This document shows, in pieces, positions 11,033 to 21,377 of a DNA stretch of 64,000 nucleotides. The stretch is taken from contig CM030940.1 of assembly GCA_018136815.1 (NCBI GenBank), positions 3,536,833-3,600,832 of the forward strand, written 5' to 3'. Source of the DNA: Isochrysis galbana. Taxonomy: Eukaryota > Haptophyta > Isochrysidales > Isochrysidaceae. Position numbers and translations under genes: made by a program. Position 1 is the stretch's first letter; the number at the start of each line of letters is the position of its first letter. The notes under the pieces are model-generated. The model did no database searches. It was not told the DNA's origin and saw nothing but the letters and a program-made list of their open reading frames with translations.

Positions 11033-11600
11033 TCACGCGTCAACGCCGAAGTCGAGAAAGAACTCAGTCTGTTGTTTGAGTGTCTGGTACCCGTGTCGGT
11101 CGATGTGTTGCTGCCTGTGGTAGTTGGCGATCTGGAGCCGAGTGTAGTCGTTGAGCTCCTCCTTGACTCGCCCATCCAGGTACAGGTGAATCCGCCACAT
11201 GCAGGAGTAGTAGTACCAGGTGGCATCGTACTTGCGCGACTGCAGCGAGTCCAGGATCTGCTTGCAGTCGAAGTCGCGCTTGCTTCGGCTTGACGAGCGG
11301 CGCGAGGATCAGGAGGCACATGTCGCGTCCGACCCCGTTGCCCCACAGGAAGGTGAGCATCTTGAGCCGGCCCGAGTGCTTGAGCGTCCAGCGAGAGAAC
11401 AACAGGTGCGCCATCCACGTGGGGAGGGTGTCTGCGCCGATGGCGTGGAGGAGGAGCGCGTCGCGAGCTTCGAGGTGCTTCTGCTTCCATCGCATCGCGT
11501 CGACCATGGGCAGTCTCCACGAGGCGCTGCGCGGGTCCACGAGCCGCGCGATGTGTGGCGAGGGCTTGGGAGCGAGAGCGTAGGCCGGCATGGGAGGCAT
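11033..11600 (-). pseudogene. Uncharacterised ORF broken by a one-base frameshift
   Basis: The minus strand reads as a credible globular protein in two frames. From the ATG at 11600 it includes LPTWMAHLLFSRWTLKHSG and FLWGNGVGRDMCLLILAPLV. Near 11285 the good frame jumps by one base, as if an A had been inserted in an aag. It continues as DFDCKQILDSLQSRKYDATW and WRIHLYLDGRVKEELNDYTR to a TGA at 11033. The residue composition (many Trp, Tyr, Leu) is unlike the surrounding low-complexity frames. I do not recognise a family. It lies just outside the left end of the TIR element at 11648 and could be a relic of a mobile element or a host gene. A sequencing error is an alternative to a true pseudogene. 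The TGA overlaps a good donor (gtgagtg), so more exons could follow. Confidence 0.4.
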
Positions 11601-11647
11601 GGGTCGGATCGGACCTTCGGACGCACCTTTGCGAGAGGGGGGAGAGG

Positions 11648-14600
11648 TAGGGCGGTCAAACAGTGTTTTTTTATAAGGGGTGAAAAAATGACCATCTCAG
11701 AATTGAGGAAATTTGAGGATTTTTCACGGTAGAAAGTTCCCAATACACCCAACTAGCACATATCCGGGGTCCATTAGGACCCGGACCCCCCCCCTTGGGC
11801 CCCAACAACAAAACGTAATCAAAAAAAGACAGAAGACGCTAAAATCGCAAAAGCTTGAAAAGCTCAACTTCAAGTCGAGACCGGGCGGGCTGCGTGCCCG
11901 TTTTCGACGATCCATCAGGATGGGAGACCCCGCCAGATACCAAATACACAGGTCCCACCCGCATGGTCACGCCAATCGGACAGGCCGCGCCCTGATACCT
12001 CGTCGAAATCACCCATCCGCCGAGCCCATTGAACGTTGAGCCGTCGCCGAGCGAGGCCCGGAGAGCCCAACTTCGAACCGATGGCGGGCGCGCGGCCTGC
12101 CCGTTTTCGACGATCCATCAGGATGGGAGACCCCGCCAGATACCAAATACACAGGTCCCACCCGCATGGTCACGCCAATCGGACAGGCCGCGCCCTGATA
12201 CCTCGTCGAAATCACCCATCCGCCGAGCCCATTGAACGTTGAGCCGTCGCCGAGCGAGGCCCGGAGAGCCCAACTTCGAACCGATGGCGGGCGCGCGGCC
12301 TGCCCGTTTTCGACGATCCATCAGGACGAGAAACCCCGCCAGATACCAAATACACAGGTCCCACCCGCATGGTCACGCCAATCTGACAGCCCGCGCCCCG
12401 ATACCTCGTCGAAATCACCCATCCGCCGAGCCCATTGAACGTTGAGCCGTCGCCGAGGGAAGCCCGGAGAGCCCAACTTCGAACCGATGGCGGGCGCGCT
12501 GCGTGCCCGTTTTCGACGATCCATCAGGATGGGAGACCCCGCCAGATACCATATACACAGGTCCCACCCGCATGGTCACGCCAATCTGACAGGCCGCGCC
12601 CCGATACCTCGTCGAAATCACCCATCCGCCGAGCCCATTGAACGTTGAGCCGTCGCCGAGAGAAGCCTGGAGAGCCCAACTTCAAACTGATGCCGGGCGC
12701 GCTGCGTGCCCGATTTCGACGATCCATCCAGATGGGGGGCCCCGCCAGACACCAAATACACAGGGACCACCCACACAGTCACACCAATCGCGTGGGCCGC
12801 GCGCCGAAATCTCGTGGATATCAGCCATCCGCCGAGGCCATTCGACGTTTGACGTCTCCGAGCGAGGCCGGGAGAGCCCAACTTCAAACTGATGGCGGGC
12901 GCGCTGCCTGCCCGATTTCGACGATCCATCCAGATGGGGGGCCCCGCCAGACACCAAATACACAGGGACCACCCACACAGTCACACCAATCGCGTGGGCC
13001 GCGCGCCGAAATCTCGTGGATATCAGCCATCCGCCGAGCCCATTCGACGTTTGACGTCTCCGAGCGAAGCCGGAGAGCCCAACTTCAAACTGATGCCGGG
13101 CGCGCTGCGTGCCCGATTTCGACGATCCATCCAGATGGGGGGCCCCGCCAGACACCAAATGCACAGGGACCACCCACACAGTCACACCAATCGCGTGGGC
13201 CGCGCGCCGAAATCTCGTGGATATCAGCCATCCGTGGAGCCCATTCGACGTTTGACGTCTCCGAGCGAGGCCGGAGAGCCCAACTTCAAACTGATGCCGG
13301 GCGCGCTGCGTGCCCGATTTCGACGATCCATCCAGATGGGGGGCCTCGCCAGACACCAAATGCACAGGGACCACCCACACAGTCACACCAATCGCGTGGG
13401 CCGCGCGCCGAAATCTCGTGGATATCAGCCATCCGCCGAGCCCATTCGACGTTTGACGTCTCCGAGCGAAGCCGGAGAGCCCAACTTCAAACTGATGCCG
13501 GGCGCGCTGCGTGCCCGATTTCGACGATCCATCCAGATGGGGGGCCCCGCCAGACACCAAATACACAGGGACCACCCACACAGTCACACCAATCGCGTGG
13601 GCCGCGCGCCGAAATCTCGTGGATATCAGCCATCCGCCGAGCCCATTCGACGTTTGACGTCTCCGAGCGAGGCCGGGAGAGCCCAACTTCAAACTGATGG
13701 CGGGCGCGCTGCCTGCCCGATTTCGACGATCCATCCAGATGGGGGGCCCCGCCAGACACCAAATACACAGGGACCACCCACACAGTCACACCAATCGCGT
13801 GGGCCGCGCGCCGAAATCTCGTGGATATCAGCCATCCGCCGAGCCCATTCGACGTTTGACGTCTCCGAGCGAAGCCGGAGAGCCCAACTTCAAACTGATG
13901 CCGGGCGCGCTGCGTGCCCGATTTCGACGATCCATCCAGATGGGGGGCCCCGCCAGACACCAAATGCACAGGGACCACCCACACAGTCACACCAATCGCG
14001 TGGGCCGCGCGCCGAAATCTCGTGGATATCAGCCATCCGTGGAGCCCATTCGACGTTTGACGTCTCCGAGCGAGGCCGGAGAGCCCAACTTCAAACTGAT
14101 GCCGGGCGCGCTGCGTGCCCGATTTCGACGATCCATCCGAATGGGGGGCCCCGCCAGACACCAAATGCACAGGGACCACCCACACAGTCACACCAATCGC
14201 GTGGGCCGCGCGCCGAAATCTCGTGGATATCAGCCATCCGCCGAGCCCATTCGACGTTTGACGTCTCCGAGCGAGGCCGGGAGAGCCCAACTTCAAGCTG
14301 ATGCCGGGCGCGCTGCGTGCCCGATTTCGACGATCCATCCAGATGGGGGGCCTCGCCAGACACCAAATGCACAGGGACCACCCACACAGCCACGCCAATC
14401 GTGCAGGCCGCGCGCCGAATCCTCGTCGCAGTCAGCCATTTGTAGATCCCTTTGAATGTTGACGTCTAACGTAGCCGAGGGAGCGCCGCCGCCGCCGCCG
14501 CCCCCACTTACTGGCCCGTCGCCGCCGCCGCTTTTGCCGATGTTTACTTAAGTCTGACTGGTGGACTGCCAGCGGCTCTCTGTCTCAGCTGCCCACCGGA

Positions 14601-15497
14601 GAATGACTGACGCCGCGTCGGCTCCACGGTGTACAGCTCTACTTGACGTCTACGTCAAGTATTGCGAAGACCTTGGTGTGCTTCTTCGCTACTCGAGCTC
14701 CGCGTGCCCGGAGTGCTTTCGTTGCGCCGTCGCGCGTCATCAACAGTATAAATTAATTTTCAATGCCACCTGCCAAGGCCACCACCCAGCGGCAGACAAT
14801 GATTTCTGCTCTGGGTGGTGGGTTCCCGCGAGATGCGCTATGAGGCGCTCTGGCAGGATCTTGGGCTTTCCTGCCCGCCGCAGCGTAGAGCGCCACGACG
14901 AGGCCCGTCCTGAGGCCACCCACGGGTCTCGCCTCATCGAGCAATGCCGGATCTGGCACTGTCAGAGAGAGGATGGCCGCGTAGGCAGCCTCGACGCGGA
15001 GGCTCGTCAGCCACGCGTGGACGGCCGCGCCGGTGAGCTGAGCCTAGTTCTCGATGCCGAGTTCGAGAGAGGGTGAATCCTGCGAGGGACGGGTCGGGAT
15101 GGTCGGGGTGGGGCCTCTGGTAGCCAGGGTAGCCGCGTGCGCGCGCTGTGATGTGCTGGGTGGGCTGCGCGGGCAATGATGCCAGAGGGTCAGGGGGTGG
15201 TCGGACTGTCGGCAGCCCGACACGACGCTGCATCGGGCGGGAATCAAATGCCGAATGTAGCTTAGATATCAAGGAACCGATCCCCCCGCGGGCGCGACGG
15301 CCCATTCTTTACGGGTAGAGCGTGAGTGCGCGTGACGGAGGGGGCGAGAGGGGGGGCGGATCGCACCATTTCTTGGCGAAGATTTTCGTAGCGTCAGGTA
15401 GCCCCCCCCGGAGCTTTTTTATTGGGCACCGCGCCACGGTCAAAAAATGCAGCCCAACCCTTACTAATAGTTAAAAAGCCCCTGTTTGACCGCCCTA
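11648..15497. mobile_element. Candidate TIR DNA transposon carrying a satellite array (about 3.85 kb)
   Basis: The left end TAGGGCGGTCAAACAG at 11648 is repeated in exact inverted form at 15482-15497 (ctgtttgaccgcccta). Both are followed inward by T-rich or A-rich sequence. Directly outside both ends is ggagagg (11641-11647 and 15498-15504), a possible 7-bp target duplication, although the flanks are purine-rich. Inside are the 203/201-bp tandem array and about 1 kb of unique sequence, with an open frame at 14561-15076 that I cannot relate to any transposase. The element is therefore probably non-autonomous. Fragments of relatives occur at 16985-17191 (partial unit plus right end) and near 56703 (left end). 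Confidence 0.7.
11880..14460. repeat. Tandem array of about 203-bp and 201-bp units (about 12.8 copies)
   Basis: The unit contains cgacgatccatc, ccgccaga.accaaat and gagcccaacttc. Two subfamilies are visible. Units from about 11880 to 12660 (period 203) have ccatcaggatgggagacc and acaggtcccacc. Units from about 12660 to 14400 (period mostly 201, some 202) have ccatccagatggggggcc and acagggaccaccc. The last unit diverges and decays after about 14440. A lone partial unit lies at 16990-17085. Long frames are open on both strands because units lack stops in several frames; the frame shifts between 203-bp units argue against a protein. Confidence 0.9.
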
Positions 15498-15688
15498 GGA
15501 GAGGGGGCGGGAAAAATCCGATGTTTACTGATAGTGTATGGACCCATGGGCGATCCCAGCGTTCTGCGGCCTCTTACTAGTAGATATCGCGGCGATTCTC
15601 TTGGTGGAACGCCTACTGAGTCTGGAGGACATGTTCTTCTTCTGAGTGAGAGGACGCGTCCGCCCACACTCAGAAGACGCGTCCGCTC

Positions 15689-16369
15689 GTGTGTGAGCCC
15701 GTGAGCCCGCCTCCCTACTCCCTACTCACAGGCAAGCGCCATTGCACGCGCCAACACGGGTCGCTCACGGAGGGCGACAGTCTCCTCCCCCACGAGGATG
15801 GCGTTCGCCCTTCGCAGCGACGCGAGCGCGCAGTCGAGGCCGTGGAGGACGAGGAGGCGAGGCGAGACATCACCGACGACAGCGACGAGGCAGACGAGGA
15901 AGACGAGCACCTGAACATCTCCTCGTCGCGCCGCGTCAACATGATCATGGACTCCGACGAGGAGAGCGACAACGACTTGGGCGTCTCCGACGTTGACCTG
16001 ACCAAGGAGGCGGTGAGCATCGGTGCAGCAATGGCCCACAAGGACCTGGGTCATTGCACCATCAAACACTACGGCATGGGCACGATGTACGCGAACACCG
16101 ACCGCGTGCAGGTTGAGTACTTCTCTATGGAGGAGCAGAGGCGTTTGACGCGCTGGGTGCGACGCGATGACCTGCGACCGAGAGCATCAACGTCGAAGGA
16201 GGGCGCCGCGTCGACCGCCTCCAACTTACCTTCCACCTCGCCGGGCACAACGACGAGGGACAGCGGAACGACGAGGGACAGCAGCACAGCATCGTCTGGG
16301 ACTGACCACGATGTTTGGTCCAGATCGTTCGAGCTCTTTAGCGGATCAGATTCATTCAAGCCGCGCTGA
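15689..16369 (+). CDS. Acidic, Ser/Thr-rich hypothetical protein
   Basis: The open frame has a DE-rich segment (about 15850-15990, including DSDEADEEDEHLN and DSDEESDNDLG). A compact region LGHCTIKHYGMGTMYANTDR follows, then VQVEYFSMEEQRRLTRWVRR. The tail is Ser/Thr-rich and ends TGA at 16369. The compact part could be a small beta-barrel (SH3- or Tudor-like) sequence, as seen in the N-terminal regions of some transposase genes, but this is only an impression. The first ATG in the acidic part is at 15941; the frame is open from 15689, so an upstream exon or non-ATG extension is possible. It lies just downstream of the TIR element. No family recognised. Confidence 0.35.
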   Translation: MCEPVSPPPYSLLTGKRHCTRQHGSLTEGDSLLPHEDGVRPSQRRERAVEAVEDEEARRDITDDSDEADEEDEHLNISSSRRVNMIMDSDEESDNDLGVSDVDLTKEAVSIGAAMAHKDLGHCTIKHYGMGTMYANTDRVQVEYFSMEEQRRLTRWVRRDDLRPRASTSKEGAASTASNLPSTSPGTTTRDSGTTRDSSTASSGTDHDVWSRSFELFSGSDSFKPR

Positions 16370-16654
16370 TGTTGCGCTACAACAACAACAACCGCAAGAA
16401 GTCTTCATAAGTTTGTAATCAGTGTGTGTGGGTGTTTGTGTGATATACATGTGAATGTGTGAATGTTCAGCACAAGCAAGTATGAGAACGCCCATAGATT
16501 GCTGATTGTGATGGTTAAATAGTAGTATCTAATATAGCTCGAAATTCTATCTAATTCTCCTTGCGCGCGGAGTGTGAGCGGTGAGCGAGCGCGGACGCGG
16601 GAAAGCGCGGACGCGAGGACCGCGGACCAGCGCACGTGGCGCGCGGGAAGTACT

Positions 16655-16770
16655 TGCGGTTGCGGCACGACAAATTGCCGCAAGTCTGACAACAAGTTTG
16701 GGCAGCAGCTACAAGAATCCCGCAAGTTTGGCCGACAAGTTTGGGCAAGTTCCGCTACAAGTATTTACCT
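16655..16770 (+). repeat. caagtttggg dispersed repeat, copy B
   Basis: It has caagtctgacaacaagtttg, cgcaagtttggccgacaag and caagttccgctacaag in 115 bp, the same vocabulary as 10384-10462 and 57070-57360. Confidence 0.6.
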
Positions 16771-16984
16771 GGCCCTATTGCGGATCGGATACAGCTAGGC
16801 GGCCTTGATGTTGCGTTACAACCCATTGGACTTAGGAAGTAAAAAGAGGACAGGAGGGAGGCAAGAGGCCATCCGTGATAGAGGGGAGGTAGTGCCCGGT
16901 GCCCGGTGAAGGGGGCGCAGAGCGCCCCCATTGTCCCCCACTCCCACTTACCACTTACCACTTACCACTTATAAAAGTAGGTTG

Positions 16985-17191
16985 GCGGGACGCGGACGCG
17001 CGCCGAAACCTCGTCGAAATCAGCCATCCGCTGAGCCCATTGTTTGTCTGACGTCTCCAAGTGAGGCCCGGAGAGCCCAGGAGGTTTTTCTTGGGCTTCG
17101 GAGAACGGTCAAGAAATGCAGCCCCGCCCCCGCATGTGTTAAGTATTAAGTAGTTAATACAAATATATATCAGTGTTTGATGACCGCCCTA
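16985..17191 (+). mobile_element. Truncated relative of the satellite-carrying TIR element
   Basis: Bases 16990-17085 match part of the tandem unit (cctcgtcgaaatcagccatc, gagcccattg, gacgtctcc, ggcccggagagccca). They are followed by a right-end sequence like 15405-15497: a T-run, ttgggc, cggtcaa.aaatgcagccc, and the terminal tgaccgcccta at 17181-17191. The left end is missing; it joins an inverted GC-hairpin repeat instead. Confidence 0.7.
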
Positions 17192-17618
17192 GCGTTGGAA
17201 ATGGTAGTCTTGTAAGAGGGCTTATTGGCTAGCATCCCTAGCCACATACACCGGACGAGCCATGCACCAACCGCGCACACCCCCATCGCGGGGGAGGGGC
17301 TCCGTTGCCGTCGAATAGCTACGGTCCCGCAGCACTAGGATTAAACTAGGACAACAAGAAAACTCTGACCATTTCCATCTACTCGTATCTGCTCGTAGAG
17401 TATAAAGCATAAAGTACTCGTAGAGGTGCTTGGCGTGCCCGCACCGCTCGCCGCCCATTTCGCGCTCCACCCCATCGACGCCGGATCCCTGCTCGCTCCC
17501 TCCTTTCTCTCCGCTTCCCTCTTCCCCTCTCCTTTGCCTCCCACGCCTCCCCCACCGGGTCTCGCCGCCGTCCTCCTACCCCCCTTCCAATCTCCCTCCT
17601 CTACCCACCACTGCGCCG

Positions 17619-20222
17619 ATGCTACTGCCGCTCGGCTCTGCGCCGCCACACACAGCGCTCGTCTCGGGCGGATGGATCGGTTCTGAGGCGCCCATCCTGA
17701 GGCATAGGCCGCCGCTCATGATGGCAGCCGCCGAGCCACGCCGGAGACGGCTGCTCACGGACCTCCGTTCGCTGCTGCGCGCACCCCGCGGGGCCCATGC
17801 GCCGGTGGGCGGTGGCGAAGCATCATGCAGGGCAGACGAGCAAATGGGCGATGCTGAGGACACGTCCGGGTGCGGTGGCGATGCGGCGGGGGGCACTGCT
17901 GGAAAGGCACGCGCCGGCGCCCTCGAGCACTCGGTTCCGAGCCAGTCGCGCGAAAGGGTGCCTGGTCTTCGCCCGGCCGGCGGCGAGGCCGCGATGAGCG
18001 CACTCGGTCAGCACTCAGGTAAGGTAATCGGAGCGTCATTGCAGCGCCCGAGCCCGGTGATCATCGAGGCGCCGGTCTTCCCCACGCAGGCTGGCGCAGC
18101 ATCCTTGCTACAGCCGGAGGTCGGCACCTCCTGCGCTGCTACATTGGCCGGCGAGAGCAGCTGCGAGGACCTGGCCCTTTTAGAGGAGACCATATCTGGC
18201 CTATTAGAGAAGCAGGACGCGCTCCGTGATGCTGCGTCGGTCTGTGAAGTCCAGGACCTCCTTTTCCGGCGCTTCAAGGCCAAGTATGTCGGTGGCAAAC
18301 TTCCAGCTGATTATTTAGACGACCAAGTAACACCCGAGCGCGTTGCGCTCCTTAACGCGTTCCGCAAGGGAAATGTAGCCGCGATCAGACGTTCGATCGC
18401 ATCTGGGATGTCGTGGGACTTTGTGTATCCCCCTGCGCCGACCGCAAGCGATGGGACCCGCCAGGTAGAGCTCGAGGGCTTCTGCCGCTCGCCGCTCGCA
18501 TTACTAGTGCGGCCCGACGAGGGCAACCTCCTGCGGGTCCTCCCAGGTGTCTCCAAGAGCGAGCAGCTTGCGCTGATCGAAGAGGCACTCACAAGTGGTT
18601 GTGCAGACCCAAACTACCCGCAGTGGTACTGGTCGAGCCCCGGCGCGCACGCCTGCTTCGAGGGCGATGTGCAGGCGCTACAAGTGCTGAATCGCTTCGG
18701 GTGTAATCTGGAACAAAAGCTCGAGTGGCTTCTGCAGTCCGAACCCAAGTTCACCTTTGTGCATGCAGCGGCCTTCAACGGGAACAGCAACGTGCTCGAG
18801 TACTTGCGGCCACGTGTACGTCCGGAGACCTTCCTCGCCCTCGACGCCGACGGCTCCAATGCCCTGCACACGCTGATGGAGTCGTCGCGCGAATTGCGCA
18901 CCGCGGAGCTGCTGCTTGAGCTGGGCGTCGACGGCTACAGCAAGAACCAGCGCGACCACTCGCCGCTCTCTATGGCGATCGAGGCGCTGCCAGACCTTGC
19001 ATTCCGTCTGTTGAACGCCAAGTCCCGCTTCGAGTATCGCTGGTGGGGGAACGACTTGTACTGGTACTCGTTTGACGGGATCGTGCTGCCCACATCGGAG
19101 CAGGGTCGCGCCTTCACCCTGCGAGACTTGGCCGGGTGGCCCACGACCATCGAGCAGCTGATCTTGCGGTATGAGCGGCGCGAGCTGCTTAAGACACCTG
19201 TGATGCGAGCCATCATCGAGTGCAAGTGGGAGCGCTTCGCCTCATCCATCTACCAGTACCGCGTCGCGCAATATTCGGCGATGGTCGGTGGCCTGCTGGG
19301 CGCAATTGTGGTGCCGACAGACGATCCACTCTTCTGGGCGTGCACCGTCGTTTGCGGCGGTGGCTGGGCGGGCTTCGTCATCCAGTGGGCGCGAGAGGTG
19401 CACGAGCTCGGGCTAGAAGCGTACCTGCGCTCCACCCGCGTGGTGGCCGACTGGCGCGTGCGTAACCTGATCAATGCCTTGGACGCCCTACATCTGCTGC
19501 TCGTGCCGCTGGTGCCGATTTTCAAAGCGGCCACCACCGTTGGGGCCATGAGTCCCGAGGCGCCGTCCACCCTTGCGCCGGTGGCCAGCCTGCTGCAGAT
19601 CACCCTCGCCCTACGCGCGCTGCAGTACGTAGCGCTGTACCGCTCCATTGGTCCGCTGCTCGTCACCATCGTCGAGATGTTTTCCGACGTCCTGTCATGG
19701 GTTGGCTTCTACATATTCATCTTATTCGGCTTCGCAAATGGCTTCTTCGTGCTCTTCTCTACAGCCTCCGCCGCCGCCTCTGCTGGAGCCATCACTGAAG
19801 GCGCGATCACCACGCTCAACGGCGCGCCGGGCGACGTGTCACACCTCTCGTACGCGACCATCGTGGAGGAGGAATTGCTGTGGCTGCTCGGCAACATCGA
19901 CTTCGATTTTTTCGAGTCCCTCGCGGCAGTGCCTGCGCTCTACACCTCCGCGCTCGCCTTCTTTTGGGCGTACACATCGCTCTCAGTCTTCGTGATGCTC
20001 AACTTGCTCATTGCCATCTTCAACTCGACTTACGAGCGAGTGGAAGTCGAATCGGAGGCCGAGTGGCTGTGGCTGCGCCTCGAGGCGATGCTCGATTTTG
20101 AGGCGGCGGCGGGGACGGACGTCATCGAAGAGTACTACGATGAGCTGCGCATGCGCAACCAGCAACGTGCCATCCGACGGCTAGATCCGGACGAGCAAGA
20201 GAAGAGGCGGGTGGAGTCGTAG
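17619..20222 (+). CDS. Intronless ankyrin/TRP-like cation channel
   Basis: An 867-residue open frame. After a low-complexity N-terminus there are ankyrin-like repeats, with FTFVHAAAFNGNSNVLEYL and GSNALHTLMESSRELRTAEL as clear examples, then a conserved linker RWWGNDLYWYSFDGI. A six-helix-type membrane region follows (first hydrophobic segment around SAMVGGLLGAIVV). The pore region lies near FILFGFANGFFVLF and the last helix contains VFVMLNLLIAIFNSTYERVE, the hallmark NLLIA.FN end of Ion_trans/TRP channels. It probably conducts cations at a membrane; gating and ion choice cannot be read. It is closely similar to the minus-strand gene at 50013-52812, but without that gene's two introns. I chose the ATG at 17619; 17718 is an alternative, and the frame is open further upstream without an ATG. 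Confidence 0.85.
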   Translation: MLLPLGSAPPHTALVSGGWIGSEAPILRHRPPLMMAAAEPRRRRLLTDLRSLLRAPRGAHAPVGGGEASCRADEQMGDAEDTSGCGGDAAGGTAGKARAGALEHSVPSQSRERVPGLRPAGGEAAMSALGQHSGKVIGASLQRPSPVIIEAPVFPTQAGAASLLQPEVGTSCAATLAGESSCEDLALLEETISGLLEKQDALRDAASVCEVQDLLFRRFKAKYVGGKLPADYLDDQVTPERVALLNAFRKGNVAAIRRSIASGMSWDFVYPPAPTASDGTRQVELEGFCRSPLALLVRPDEGNLLRVLPGVSKSEQLALIEEALTSGCADPNYPQWYWSSPGAHACFEGDVQALQVLNRFGCNLEQKLEWLLQSEPKFTFVHAAAFNGNSNVLEYLRPRVRPETFLALDADGSNALHTLMESSRELRTAELLLELGVDGYSKNQRDHSPLSMAIEALPDLAFRLLNAKSRFEYRWWGNDLYWYSFDGIVLPTSEQGRAFTLRDLAGWPTTIEQLILRYERRELLKTPVMRAIIECKWERFASSIYQYRVAQYSAMVGGLLGAIVVPTDDPLFWACTVVCGGGWAGFVIQWAREVHELGLEAYLRSTRVVADWRVRNLINALDALHLLLVPLVPIFKAATTVGAMSPEAPSTLAPVASLLQITLALRALQYVALYRSIGPLLVTIVEMFSDVLSWVGFYIFILFGFANGFFVLFSTASAAASAGAITEGAITTLNGAPGDVSHLSYATIVEEELLWLLGNIDFDFFESLAAVPALYTSALAFFWAYTSLSVFVMLNLLIAIFNSTYERVEVESEAEWLWLRLEAMLDFEAAAGTDVIEEYYDELRMRNQQRAIRRLDPDEQEKRRVES

Positions 20223-20904
20223 TCATAGTTTATTTGCTACTACTAGTATTCTTATTATTTGCTATCGATACACGTGGTGCAACGCCCATCCATTGATTGA
20301 TATCGATAGATTACGCAGGTTTTAGGGGTAGATTCTGGTAGTAGATGCTCGCCTTTGACAATATTATAGCACAATATCCAATTCTACTATCTGTCGTTAG
20401 CAGACGGTAGGGTCATAAGAGGCTGCGACCTCAGGTTTTTTTTTAACAAATATCCCAATAAAGCGGGTATGTAACTTCTACTTGCAGAGCAGCCCCGCCC
20501 CCTCCGCCCCCCCTTTCCTTCCCCCCCTCAACCTCCCTGTCCTCCTCCCTAGGCAGCACCGACCTGAGCGGCGGCCAAGACACCAACCTGGGCGGTACGG
20601 CTATTCGCATACCCGAGAACTCACCAACACCGGACAGCCTCATAGCCTTAGACCTTATAGCGTGGAGATGTATAATAGGCGGCTTCTAAAAAAAATCTGA
20701 AGATTCTGGGCTACACACCTACTAGACTAGCGGCATTTCCCTATCCTATCTCTATTGACATCGCCCTTCTCTTCCCTTTCCTCCACCCCCTCCCCTTCCC
20801 CCCGTCATTCCTTTGTCGTCGGTATCCGGGGTTCGGCCCAGGTGCGCTACCTGGGGCCTGGTTTAGAGTGCGGGTTCCGGGCAGGCCTGTTGTTTGATCT
20901 TGCG
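20223..20904. other. 3' flank of the channel gene, no gene seen
   Basis: AT-rich sequence to about 20450 (probable 3'UTR), then C-rich and mixed sequence without a credible reading frame. Confidence 0.5.
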
Positions 20905-21323
20905 TAGTCGCTCCCGTCCAATGGTTCTCTAAGATGCAACGTTCAGTGTCACTGTCGAGTGCCGAAGCTGAGTATTTCGGCGCCATGTTCCATGTTAACG
21001 GCAAAAGATCTCATCTTCATCAGTTCATCAGGGAGCTGCTCACCGACCTTGGCGTCGTGCACAACGGCCCCTCGATTGTTTACTCCGACTCCAAATCCGC
21101 CGTCGACATGGCATTCGACCCGGTTGCTCTCAAGAAGACGAAGCACATCCTTCGTGCTGGCGCTTTCCTCCGCGATTTAGTTGCCAAGCAAGTCCTTACA
21201 CTTAAGCACATCAATGGACACAACATGGTTGCAGATATTCTCACAAAACCGTGTCGTCCGCGTAACCAGTTTCTTCGTCTGCTCAACGTTCTCGACTCTT
21301 TCTCATCATCTGCCAGTCCCTGA
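20905..21323 (+). pseudogene. Copia-type RNase H fragment
   Basis: The translation has SLSSAEAEYFGAMF, VYSDSKSAVDMAFDPV, KKTKHI and GHNMVADILTKP. These are the conserved blocks of the Ty1/Copia RNase H domain, in the usual order and spacing, ending in TGA at 21323. The reading frame is closed upstream around 20900 where the reverse transcriptase should join, so only about 135 residues survive. Confidence 0.9.
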
Positions 21324-21377
21324 ACGACTACGTGCTACGTGTAAACGTCGCACCCCTTGCTCCGTTTAGGAGGGGGG

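Larger units (their letters stand above)
16370..17618. other. Intergenic region with repeat fragments upstream of the channel gene
   Basis: It holds a caagtttggg cluster (16655-16770), an inverted GC-hairpin repeat with actaccacttaccac-type iterations (16840-16980), a truncated TIR element (16985-17191) and the presumed promoter/5'UTR of the ion channel. No other gene seen. Confidence 0.55.

Noticed and set aside
11019-11035. A 17-bp gtgagt...cag intron at the end of the 11.0-11.6 kb ORF
   Set aside because: Far shorter than any other intron in the window; the donor may be real with a distant acceptor, but this pairing is implausible.
12645-14455. Long open frames (up to 469 residues) on both strands across the tandem array
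   Set aside because: The same DNA is open on both strands and in several frames because the unit lacks stops; 203-bp units shift frame, so no constant protein repeat is conserved.
14561-15076. 171-residue plus-strand frame inside the TIR element as a transposase
   Set aside because: No catalytic motif, and the opposite strand is equally open.
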